From Acidobacteriota bacterium (GTDB lineage Bacteria; Acidobacteriota; Terriglobia; Bryobacterales; Bryobacteraceae): a stretch of 64,000 nt of DNA. This document shows positions 1-9,854 of the stretch, in pieces; the first letter of the stretch is position 1; each line of letters begins with the position of its first letter. The notes under the pieces are model-generated. The model did no database searches and was not told where the DNA came from. It saw only the letters and a list, made by a program, of their open reading frames with translations. Both the position numbers and the translations under genes were made by a program. The stretch lies in contig JAPKYX010000085.1 of the NCBI GenBank assembly GCA_026394075.1, positions 1 to 64,000 of the forward strand, written 5' to 3'.

Positions 1-102
1 CAGGTAGCCGATGGTCTGGAAGTTGACGCCCACAGCGTCGGCCAGTTCCTTCCTCGACAATCCCCGCTCTGCCCGAAGCAAGCTGATCCTGTTGTGAATC
101 AT
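1..102 (-). CDS. XRE-family transcriptional regulator, N-terminal part (cut by window edge)
   Basis: The minus strand from the ATG at 102-100 reads 34 codons to the window edge: MIHNRISLLRAERGLSRKEL followed by ADAVGVNFQTIGYL. This is the first half of a Cro/C1-type helix-turn-helix, with the recognition helix around VNFQTIGYL. Small regulators of this kind (65-80 residues) bind a palindromic operator and often repress their own promoter. The upstream DNA fits: a consensus-like promoter and two dyads lie at 111-163. The C-terminal part and any partner gene lie outside the window. Confidence 0.8.
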   Translation of the reverse strand, partial: MIHNRISLLRAERGLSRKELADAVGVNFQTIGYL

Positions 103-110
103 GGTCTATA

Positions 111-163
111 TGTATCTAATATACAACACATAAAGACCGTGTCAATACATTTTGTATTGACAC
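111..163 (-). promoter_or_regulatory. Promoter and palindromic operators of the XRE gene
   Basis: Minus-strand -35 TTGACA at 145-140 and -10 TATATT about 16 bases further on give a near-consensus sigma-70 promoter for the leftward XRE gene. An 11-bp perfect inverted repeat (GTGTCAATACA, three T, TGTATTGACAC) covers 139-163 and overlaps the -35 box. A second dyad, TGTAT-N5-ATACA, covers 111-125 at and downstream of the -10 box. The shared TGTAT/ATACA core suggests two operator sites for autoregulation; that is inference. Confidence 0.65.
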
Positions 164-218
164 AGCACAATTCTGTTCCGAGCCACCAACATCCGGGTAG
201 GACACGCAAACGGCACCC

Positions 219-259
219 AAAAAAGAGAAGGGCCCACCGGATTGTTCCGGCAGGCCCTT
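219..259 (-). terminator. Rho-independent terminator of gyrB
   Basis: Downstream of the gyrB stop codon on the minus strand, a long stem (AAGGGCC, a small bulge, CCGGA, loop ACAA, then the complement) is followed by CTCTTTTTT. The hairpin covers 229-259 and the T tract about 219-228. It has the classical intrinsic terminator layout. Confidence 0.85.
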
Positions 260-289
260 TGGTCACTTTACGTTGCTGTTTGAGTAGTG

Positions 290-2767
<2,478 letters not shown>

Positions 2768-2777
2768 TCAGACCCGT

Positions 2778-3893
2778 TCAGATCCTCATCGGCATGACGA
2801 TGTAGCGGTATCCAAACTCCACTTCGTCACCAGCCGGACGCAGCTCACCAGCCGAATTGCCATCCTTAAAATGGAAACCGGCCTTTGATTCGCCCAGCGC
2901 CTTCAGGAACTCGGTCAAGTAATGGGCATTAAACCCGATCTCAACCGACGGACCCGTGTATTCAACCGGAATGCTCTCTTCGCTCTCGCCCGTATCGGAC
3001 AACGACGAATGAATCCTCACTTCGCCATCGTTCACCTGGAGGCGGATAGCGTGCGAACGGTCATCGGAGAACTGCGCGACGCGTTCAATTGCGCCCTTCA
3101 GCTCATCTTTGGCCATCGACACGGAGTGCGGCTGTTCTTTCGGTAAGACGCGCTCGTAGTCAGGGAAGTTTCCGGTCAGCTTCCGGGACAGCAGCAGACG
3201 CTCACCCAATTCGAAGAACAGGTGATTCTCGTCACCCGAGAACTGCACCTTGTCTTCCGGTCCAGCTTCGGCGGCCAGCCGTACCAGCTCCTGCATGGCC
3301 TTGCGGGGCAGCAGAGCCTTGTACACGCCGCTGATCTCAGGCAGCTCATACGCCTTCTCCACCATCGCCAACCGGTGGCCGTCCGTGGCGACCATCGTCA
3401 AGCCATCGGACTTCAACTGCAGCAACGCGCCATTCAGAGTAAACCGGCTCTCTTCAGCCGAGATGGCAAAAATAGTGCGCGAGATTAACCCCGCCAGCAC
3501 TTTCGCCGGAATCTCAGCCACCTTCTCGGGCATGGCCGGCAGTTCCGGAAAGCTTTCCCGGGACATCCCCGCAATCTTTGTCTTGGACCGGCCGCACGTG
3601 AGAGAAGCCCAGTGGTTTTCACCCACCTTGACGTCGACGTCCGCATCGGGCAGCAACCGCACATAGTCGAGCAGCCGCCGCGCCGGGATGGTCCCGCTGC
3701 CGGCCTTCTTCACCCGAGCCGGGCAAGAGCAGCGGATGCCCAGCTCCAGATCAGTGGCTGTCAACGTGATCCGGTCGCCCGAGGCTTCAATCAGCACGTT
3801 GGACAGAATCGGTATCGTGGTCTTTTTCTCGACCACTCCCTGCGAGAAGCTCAGTTCCCGGACCAGGTTCGCCTTGCTAACGGTGAATTCCAT
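2778..3893 (-). CDS. dnaN: DNA polymerase III beta subunit (sliding clamp)
   Basis: The 371-residue product is the ring-shaped processivity clamp that tethers DNA polymerase III and other partners to DNA. Start MEFTVSKANLVRELSFSQGV and the C-terminal YRYIVMPMRI are characteristic. The length fits the family (about 366-380) and its three tandem clamp folds. It lies between dnaA and gyrB, all on the same strand. The upstream gap carries a TATAAT element and a perfect DnaA box, so control by DnaA is plausible. Confidence 0.96.
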   Translation of the reverse strand: MEFTVSKANLVRELSFSQGVVEKKTTIPILSNVLIEASGDRITLTATDLELGIRCSCPARVKKAGSGTIPARRLLDYVRLLPDADVDVKVGENHWASLTCGRSKTKIAGMSRESFPELPAMPEKVAEIPAKVLAGLISRTIFAISAEESRFTLNGALLQLKSDGLTMVATDGHRLAMVEKAYELPEISGVYKALLPRKAMQELVRLAAEAGPEDKVQFSGDENHLFFELGERLLLSRKLTGNFPDYERVLPKEQPHSVSMAKDELKGAIERVAQFSDDRSHAIRLQVNDGEVRIHSSLSDTGESEESIPVEYTGPSVEIGFNAHYLTEFLKALGESKAGFHFKDGNSAGELRPAGDEVEFGYRYIVMPMRI

Positions 3894-4122
3894 TTCAGGG
3901 GTTCTCCCTAACGTTCCTTCAAGTAATTACCGATACAGATCTAAGAGAACTATCTATTGGGCCTGTGAAAATGTGGATAACAGCCTAAATTATACTAAAA
4001 TCAGGCGCTTCCCGCTACAACTGCCTGTCGATAACCCTTAGTCCTCCTCGGAAGATCTCACTACCACCAAAACTGTCCACAGCTCCCACCAGCCCTTTGG
4101 CCGGATCGCTGTGGACACATCG
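3894..4122. other. dnaA-dnaN intergenic region with DnaA boxes (possible origin half)
   Basis: A perfect 9-mer DnaA box TGTGGATAA lies at 3971-3979 and a one-mismatch copy TGTCGATAA at 4026-4034. Weaker relatives occur at 4074-4082 and 4110-4118, and TGTGGATGA at about 4152-4160 inside the end of dnaA. An A+T-rich stretch (about 3985-4000, containing TTATACTAAAAT) lies beside the perfect box. This resembles the dnaA-dnaN half of split origins such as that of Bacillus. Boxes are seen; origin function is inference. Confidence 0.55.
3989..3994 (-). promoter_or_regulatory. Possible -10 element of dnaN
   Basis: On the minus strand TATAAT reads from 3994 to 3989, about 100 bases before the dnaN start. 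No good -35 hexamer is seen at the usual distance. The perfect DnaA box at 3971-3979 lies 10 bases downstream of the hexamer, near the expected transcription start, where bound DnaA could regulate the promoter. Confidence 0.35.
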
Positions 4123-5439
4123 CTAACCCACAGTTAATGTGTCAGATAGACTGTGGATGAACTTGTTTAAATCTGGGTCCTTCAACCGCAGAGCCTCAAT
4201 TTTCTGAACGGAATGCAGAACCGTCGTGTGGTGCTTGCCTCCAAATGCCCGCCCAATCTCTGGTAGCGAAGCATTCGTCAGCTCTTTGGCCAAGTACATG
4301 GCGATCTGCCGCGGGTAGGCGATCTTCCGCTCATTCGACTTCTGCTTCAATTGTGCCGGCTGCATCGAATGCTTTTCCGCCACCAGGCGGATGATCGATT
4401 CCAGCGAAATCCGCTTGTCGGTACCTTGGGAAAGATGGCGAAGTACCTGCTGCGCCATGGGCAGGGAAATAGGCTCGCCCGTCACGCTGGAGTAGGCGGT
4501 CAGCTTGATCAACGCGCCTTCCAGCTCCCGCACATTGGACTTCGTCTTGGTGGCCAGGAAGATGCGGACCTCGTCCGGCAACACCATTCCCTCCGCCTCG
4601 GCCTTCTTATCCAGAATGGCCATCTTGGTTTCCAGATCCGGCGGCTGGACGTCCACCATCAAGCCCCATTCAAAACGCGACCGCAACCGCTCAACCAGGC
4701 CCGGCGTGTGCTTGGGAACGCTGTCGGAGCTGAGCACGATCTGCTTTTGCCGCTCCTGCAACTCATTGAAGGTATGGAAGAACTCTTCCTGAGTCCGCTC
4801 TTTCCCCGCAAAGTGCTGAACATCATCCACCAACAGCACATCAGCGCTGCGGTAATGCTGCTGAAAAACCGACATCCGGTCCGACTTCAGGCTCTGGACC
4901 ATCTGGTTCACGAACCGCTCGCTGGTGGTGTAGACCACGCGCAGGTCAGAGTACCGTTCCACCAGACTCCGCCCAATCGCGTGCATCAGGTGGGTTTTGC
5001 CCATGCCCGTGCCGCCATAGATGAACAACGGATTGTAGCCGCTGGCGGGGTTCTTCGAAACATGAATCGCCGCCGCGTGCGCAAACTGATTGCAGGAACC
5101 GACCACGAAACTGTCAAAGGTCAAACGGGGGTTCAGGATCAGGTTGCTGAAATTCAGAGGATCAACGCTAGCGGCCGACTGGCCGTTTGAAGGAGCCCCG
5201 ACGAAACCGTTCTGGTAATTGACCGACCGGATGGGCAAACCAAGTGTCCGTATCACTCGCTGAACCTGAGCAGAATACTCAGTTTCCATCCACTGCCGGG
5301 TGACGTCATTCGGAACGCTCACCCAAAGCGTCTCGCCATCAACGTGGCTGAGCTTGGTTTTCGAGACCCAGTTCTGATACCCCTCAGCGGTGATCTCACT
5401 GGCCAGCTGGCGCTTAATCTCTTCCCACAAATCCATCAA
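4123..5439 (-). CDS. dnaA: Chromosomal replication initiator DnaA
   Basis: The 438-residue AAA+ protein binds 9-mer boxes at the origin and opens the duplex. Domain I starts with MMDLWEEIKRQLASEITAEG. Domain III carries Walker A GGTGMGKT (about 142-149) and Walker B VLLVDDVQ (201-208). Domain IV ends with the DnaA signature around IAYPRQIAMYLAKEL and GRAFGGKHHTTVLHS, the box-binding helix-turn-helix. Domain II is short (about residues 80-100). The second Met, three bases downstream, is an equally possible start. It heads the leftward dnaA-dnaN-gyrB series and is flanked by DnaA-box clusters on both sides. Confidence 0.97.
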   Translation of the reverse strand: MMDLWEEIKRQLASEITAEGYQNWVSKTKLSHVDGETLWVSVPNDVTRQWMETEYSAQVQRVIRTLGLPIRSVNYQNGFVGAPSNGQSAASVDPLNFSNLILNPRLTFDSFVVGSCNQFAHAAAIHVSKNPASGYNPLFIYGGTGMGKTHLMHAIGRSLVERYSDLRVVYTTSERFVNQMVQSLKSDRMSVFQQHYRSADVLLVDDVQHFAGKERTQEEFFHTFNELQERQKQIVLSSDSVPKHTPGLVERLRSRFEWGLMVDVQPPDLETKMAILDKKAEAEGMVLPDEVRIFLATKTKSNVRELEGALIKLTAYSSVTGEPISLPMAQQVLRHLSQGTDKRISLESIIRLVAEKHSMQPAQLKQKSNERKIAYPRQIAMYLAKELTNASLPEIGRAFGGKHHTTVLHSVQKIEALRLKDPDLNKFIHSLSDTLTVG

Positions 5440-5760
5440 CGCTTCAACACCCCGCTACCGAACTACCCAGCGTCCCCCCCTCGAAAACAGCCAAATCCCC
5501 ATCCGGCCATCTCAAGGTAAAGTTTTCCCACACGTTTTCCACATCTGTGGAAAACCCATACGATCCCGAGGACTAGGGGGGATTGTCCTGCTTCAAGTCG
5601 AGGCGGCTGGAACCCTGACCGGATCCCTGAAATCTGCCCCGCGGACTCTTAGTCTAGCACAGGGTTCCAGAGCTTCAAGGGGTGTGTGAAAAATTCTTTA
5701 ACACTATATAAACAAAAGAGTTGACTCTTGTGACAGAACAGTTTCAGGACCTTCTGTTTC
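5440..5760. other. Candidate replication origin upstream of dnaA
   Basis: No gene is seen in this stretch. A tight DnaA-box cluster lies at 5524-5554: TTTCCCACA (5524-5532), TTTTCCACA (5535-5543) and, inverted two bases further on, TGTGGAAAA (5546-5554). Beyond it an A+T-rich tract at about 5688-5720 (AAAAATTCTTTAACACTATA and onward) could be the unwinding element. Together with the dnaA-dnaN gap this gives a bipartite oriC pattern. DNA unwinding and box use are not shown by sequence alone. Confidence 0.6.
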
Positions 5761-5768
5761 AGCTCGGT

Positions 5769-5797
5769 TTGACAGGCGCCCGAACCTGCGCGATACT
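5769..5797 (+). promoter_or_regulatory. Promoter of the tRNA-Gly gene
   Basis: TTGACA at 5769-5774 and GATACT at 5792-5797, spaced by 17 bases, lie about 20 bases before the tRNA 5' end. The layout is typical of a sigma-70 stable-RNA promoter. Confidence 0.65.
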
Positions 5798-5817
5798 GGT
5801 AGTCGCGCCACTCGATT

Positions 5818-5893
<76 letters not shown>

Positions 5894-5971
5894 ATTTCCT
5901 CTCTACCCCTTCCACCGGCGCACCACCAAAGTTTGGCTTTGATCTTTTGGCCTAGTCCAGATGGACTGCGT

Positions 5972-6499
5972 CTACTTCTTCTGCATCTTCTGCGCCCGGG
6001 CGGTCGTGGGCGGGGTAATACCTTTCACGCGCATGTAGCCCACCAGATTGCCGTAATGTTCGTTCCAGCTGTTCAGCAGCCCGATCATGATGCTGGCCGG
6101 GACAATCTTGCGACCACTGGCGCCATCCATCTCCTTCAGCGCCTTCTCGTCGTTCATCGCGTTGAAGCCCTTGTCGCAGTACTGGAAAGACTCTTCGAGT
6201 GCCTTTTCGAGAACCGGCTTCGACATTTCGCCCTTCTTCACCTTGTCCTTGGGAGCCGGTTCGCCCAGTAGCGTGGAGCAGAGGTTGTAGTTCATCTCCA
6301 CGTTGTGCTCCATCCAACCGGCAAAGCTCCGCTGGACGGGCGTCAGCTTGAACTCGTAATCAGGCGCCGGCATGACGGCGGCGGTTTCGATTAAATTCAG
6401 CTTGGCTGTCGCATAGCGCGGCAGGATGGCCTTCATCAGCGGGCCTTCCTGAGCTGCCGCCAAAGCGGAAAACAGGGCAACCGAATACATCAGTTTCAT
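5972..6499 (-). CDS. DinB-family protein, probably exported
   Basis: From MKLMYSVALFSALAAAQEG the product has about 175 residues with a likely signal peptide, which is why this Met is preferred over one nine codons upstream. The rest fits the DinB/YfiT four-helix fold: a first metal-site His in GWMEHNVEMN and the C-terminal WNEHYGNLVGYMRVKGITPP, typical of acidobacterial DinB-like proteins. DinB domains bind a metal through three His and include thiol-dependent transferases. The substrate is unknown. A second DinB gene (18541-19064) occurs in the window. Confidence 0.75.
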   Translation of the reverse strand: MKLMYSVALFSALAAAQEGPLMKAILPRYATAKLNLIETAAVMPAPDYEFKLTPVQRSFAGWMEHNVEMNYNLCSTLLGEPAPKDKVKKGEMSKPVLEKALEESFQYCDKGFNAMNDEKALKEMDGASGRKIVPASIMIGLLNSWNEHYGNLVGYMRVKGITPPTTARAQKMQKK

Positions 6500-6630
6500 G
6501 CTCGTGATTGTATCCTGATCGTCCACCCTGGCTGAGAACCGATCGCGTCAAACAGCGCGACTACGGGCCAAACAAAAATTTTTTGGCAAACGTTTGACCC
6601 TCCCCTCACGGGAGGCTTTTCAATAGGATT

Positions 6631-7431
6631 ATGTTCGGCATTGGCGAATTCTCCCGGCTGGCGCGCATTAGCGTCAAGACGCTCCGCTATTACGACGAGG
6701 CGCAATTGCTGCAACCGGCCTACGTGGCTCGCGAAACCGGCTACCGTTACTACCGGGCGTCGCAGCTCCCGCGGCTGAATCGAATCCTCATCCTCAAGGA
6801 GCTTGGCTTCTCGCTGGAGCAGATCGCCTCCGCCCTGCAGCAGGGCGTCACCCAACAGGAGCTGCAGGGGATGCTGCGCCTTCGCCGGGCCGAACAACAA
6901 ACCAAAGTTGAACAGGAGAGCAGCCGCTTGGCGGCCATTGAACTGATGATTGAACAAATCGCCCGCGAAGGTACCCCACTTGAGGTGGTGATCAAGGAAT
7001 CGGCCCCGGCCTGGGTCGTCAGCGTCCGGGGCATCGTCCAAAGCTATCCCGAGATCGGCCGCCTCTATCCGGAGGTCTATGGGCAGCTGGGAGCCCGCGC
7101 GATGCAAGGCACCCCCATCGCCATCTGGCACGACAACGGAAACCAGGCCGACATTCAAGCCGAAGCCGGCGTGCTATTCGCCGAGCCCGTCCCGGTCAGC
7201 AGCCCGGTGGAATGCCACCCGCTACCCGCCGTGCGCGTCGCCAGCTTTGTCCACCACGGCAGCTTCCAGCAGTTCAAGGGCGTCTACGAACGCCTGACGC
7301 GCTGGATGGAAGACACCGGGTGGCGCCCGTCCGGACCGTGCCGTGAAATCTACCTTCACATCGGCAACCCGGTGAACCAGGACGACGAAAGCTACGTCAC
7401 CGAAATCCAATTTCCGGTCGAGAAAGCATAG
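6631..7431 (+). CDS. MerR-family regulator with GyrI-like effector domain
   Basis: The 266-residue protein begins with a MerR winged helix-turn-helix (FGIGEFSRLARISVKTLRYY, residues 2-21) and a dimerising coiled coil at about 75-115. A GyrI/BmrR-type ligand-binding domain follows from about residue 120. BmrR relatives bind lipophilic cations and untwist a long-spaced promoter. The gene stands alone, divergent from the DinB gene, with the TPR gene convergent downstream, so its target is not evident from context. Confidence 0.85.
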   Translation: MFGIGEFSRLARISVKTLRYYDEAQLLQPAYVARETGYRYYRASQLPRLNRILILKELGFSLEQIASALQQGVTQQELQGMLRLRRAEQQTKVEQESSRLAAIELMIEQIAREGTPLEVVIKESAPAWVVSVRGIVQSYPEIGRLYPEVYGQLGARAMQGTPIAIWHDNGNQADIQAEAGVLFAEPVPVSSPVECHPLPAVRVASFVHHGSFQQFKGVYERLTRWMEDTGWRPSGPCREIYLHIGNPVNQDDESYVTEIQFPVEKA

Positions 7432-7487
7432 CCCTCGATCCGGCGCTTCGCGATAACGCGGCGGTCTCCCAGGCGGGAGAACCATCC

Positions 7488-8390
7488 TCAAGCCGTCGTT
7501 GTCACCCGGTGGCTTGAGATCAACGCCGCGCCCTGCAGCTTCTTCATTTCCCGGCGCGCGATGGTGGCCCAGCTACTGGTGGGGTCCAGCTTGAGGTAGG
7601 TCCGCCAGTGCTTCAGCGCTTTCATCGCCTGACCGGTGGTTTGAAACAGCAGAGCGAGATTGTAGTGCGCATCGGCATAGCCTGGCTTCAGCCGGAGCGC
7701 TTCCTCATAGTGATGAAAAGCCCGCGCGCGGTCACCACGCTCGTCATACAGGTTCGCCAGGTTGAAGTGGGCCAGTGGATAGTTGGGGTCAGCCTCCAGC
7801 GCCTTGGTATAGTGCTTCTCGGCCTCCTTCCAGGAGCGGGCGTTGAAAAAAATCGTCCCGAGATTGACGAACGCTCCCGCTGAGGTGGGGTCCAACTCAC
7901 CCGCCTGGCGGTAGGCCGCCATCACTTCATCCAGTGGTGCCCCGGACTGCTCCAACTCCAAGCCGCGCTGGAAATGCCGCTCGGCTTCCTGACGCTGGCG
8001 GCGCAACTCATTCTCTTCCGCCCGCGGCCGCTTGGCGACGCTAACCGTCTCCATGGCCTCGAAACTCAACTGCATTTGGCCGCTCCACAGCTCCAGTTCC
8101 TGGCCTGGAAGCTTAATGAGCAGGCGTTTGCCGCGCCGGTAGATGCGGATCTTTTCGAGCGGCCGTTCCAGTTCGCTTAAACGCGACGCCAGCCATTCCA
8201 GCGCCCGCCGGAGCTTCTTGCCCGATAGGCCCACGGCCTTCATGCCAGCAAGCGCACGGATAGTTACGATGTCTTGGTATTCAAAGGCATCGGCACAAGT
8301 CAACAATCCTTGCTGCTGCCAGCTACGGAGCTGCTGCGCCGAAACCCGACCGTGGCGGCAGGCCTGCTGTGGCGAGTAGACCTGTGCCAT
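7488..8390 (-). CDS. MerR-type DNA-binding domain fused to TPR repeats
   Basis: From MAQVYSPQQACRHGRVSAQQ the product has 300 residues. The first 70 residues resemble a MerR winged helix (VSAQQLRSWQQQGLL, then IVTIRALAGMKAVGLSGKKL). A linker region of about 90 residues includes the basic stretch KIRIYRRGKRLLIKLP. At least four tetratricopeptide repeats follow (for example AGAFVNLGTIFFNARSWKEA, LAHFNLANLYDERGDRARAF, ADAHYNLALLFQTTGQAMKA). TPRs mediate protein contacts, so a partner-responsive regulator is likely. The longer frame upstream of this Met lacks family-like sequence. No operon partner is close. Confidence 0.7.
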   Translation of the reverse strand: MAQVYSPQQACRHGRVSAQQLRSWQQQGLLTCADAFEYQDIVTIRALAGMKAVGLSGKKLRRALEWLASRLSELERPLEKIRIYRRGKRLLIKLPGQELELWSGQMQLSFEAMETVSVAKRPRAEENELRRQRQEAERHFQRGLELEQSGAPLDEVMAAYRQAGELDPTSAGAFVNLGTIFFNARSWKEAEKHYTKALEADPNYPLAHFNLANLYDERGDRARAFHHYEEALRLKPGYADAHYNLALLFQTTGQAMKALKHWRTYLKLDPTSSWATIARREMKKLQGAALISSHRVTTTA

Positions 8391-8461
8391 CGCAGAGATG
8401 GCCACGGTTTGAGTGTAGCATCGGACCCCTAAGAAACAAGCCTCAGAAGCGCCGGACGGGG

Positions 8462-9520
8462 TCAAAACCGCTTCGAAACACCAAAAATGATCGAATAGTC
8501 AGCAAAGGCCGCATCGCCATGAATGCGGTTCTGGTAGTCCGGGACACTCTTGCGGCGATTGCGTTCCACCGCCACGGGGGCGTTCAACGAAAACGTCCAG
8601 GTGCGGTGACCGTACATCAGGCCCGGGTCGATTGAGATTGCATAGCCCGGCCGGCGGAAGCCATTGCTGGCTCCAAAAGCATCGCGGACCGGGACACCTT
8701 CCATCCGTCCGCCAAAGCTCCACGCCCAACCGCGAAGCTTGGGCACAGGTGCCGTAAAGCCGCCGCGATAGAGATACTGATCGGTGACCGAAAACACCGT
8801 CTCCCCCGGACGCGTGCGGAAAGTCGAGACGCCATTGGTGTTGGCCGGGTTGAACAGATACGTACCCTGCGCATACAGGAACGTCTTCCAGTAAAACGGC
8901 GTGTACGCGTTCAAGTCGAGTGAGAAGCCCACGCGGCCATCGCCCGTCTGGATGGATTGATCCGCCGTTGCCACGATGACGTTGCCATTGCGGTCCCGGG
9001 CCGTCCCCATCAGGTTGTACCGGCCAGTGGGCAACTTCACGCCCATGCCGACAGCAACATTGCTACGAGACTCAGTGGGTGGCCGGAAAAGCCAGGCCCG
9101 CGCGCCGACGGTGGCGTCACCCTGGGCGAAATTCGTGAAGACGCCCGTGGGCACATACAACTGATTCCGGTAGTTCTTGACGAACGGCACCGCCGCATAG
9201 ATGCCCCACCGATTGTTCAGCTGATAGGACAGCGAAAAATCGAAAATGTGGGTGTCGTTGACGATCTGGGTGCCCAGTGTCTCCCGCTGCTTCTGCTCCA
9301 CCGTCCCGACGTAGTGCCGGAATGAGTTGAGATAACGGTAACCGAAACCGGCTTCCCAGCGGGTCTTCTTGGGGATCCCACCCTCTTTAGGCCTTTCACA
9401 AAGCACGCCAAGCACGGGCGCGCTACGACGGGCCGCTACTCAACCCTGGCCCTGGGCGGGCCGGCCGAGCACGATCAGCAGTGCGGCGACCGAGGCGCAC
9501 TGAAAGAAAAACCGCTTCAT
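8462..9520 (-). pseudogene. Outer-membrane beta-barrel-like protein, interrupted by in-frame TGA
   Basis: An ATG at 9520-9518 opens a clear signal peptide, MKRFFFQCASVAALLIVLGR then PAQGQG. An in-frame TGA follows at 9442-9440. The same frame then stays open for more than 320 codons to 8462. The body contains alternating aromatic strands (AGFGYRYLNSFRHYVGT, FDFSLSYQLNNRWGIYAAVP) and ends in FGVSKRF with a terminal Phe, as outer-membrane barrels do. Starting at the GTG at 9415 would give a protein without an export signal. Either the gene is newly inactivated, bases are missing at 9440, or the consensus is wrong. Exact function is not recognised. Confidence 0.6.
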
Positions 9521-9611
9521 TCTTTCTCAGCGTACCCCACTTGCTTACCAGACGGGCGTCCCGCACGCCACCCCGCGTTACCGTCCCGGCGAATTCGCGA
9601 TATGCTGTGAT

Positions 9612-9854
9612 TTGCAACTGAGTGGCAACAACGCGCGCACCGTGGCCGATCTGGCGCACCACGAAACCGGTGTTCTGCTCAGCCTGGACCTGGAACCCGC
9701 CTTGGCGGACCGGCTGATGTTGCTGGGCTTTCTACCGGGCGAAATGGTCGAGGCCGCCCAATCGGCCCCGGGTGGCGATCCCCGCGTGTATCGCGTGGAC
9801 GGGACTGAGATTGCCTTGCGTCGCGAAACAGCCTTGCGGCTGATGCTCAAATGA
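9612..9854 (+). CDS. feoA: Ferrous iron transport protein A
   Basis: The 80-residue protein has the SH3-like FeoA pattern, including LADRLMLLGFLPGEMVEAAQ. FeoA is a small cytosolic partner of FeoB in ferrous iron uptake. The start codon is a TTG; an ATG just upstream (9602) is followed by TGA after one codon. The stop overlaps the feoB start as ATGA, implying translational coupling. Confidence 0.85.
   Translation: MQLSGNNARTVADLAHHETGVLLSLDLEPALADRLMLLGFLPGEMVEAAQSAPGGDPRVYRVDGTEIALRRETALRLMLK

Noticed and set aside
7465-7480. Small hairpin TCTCCC/GGGAGA between the MerR and TPR genes as terminator
   Set aside because: Only a 6-bp stem and no T tract; not enough to claim.
9440-9442. TGA read as selenocysteine
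   Set aside because: The position lies right after a signal peptide, no SECIS-like hairpin was evident downstream and no redox context exists; a mutation or error is simpler.
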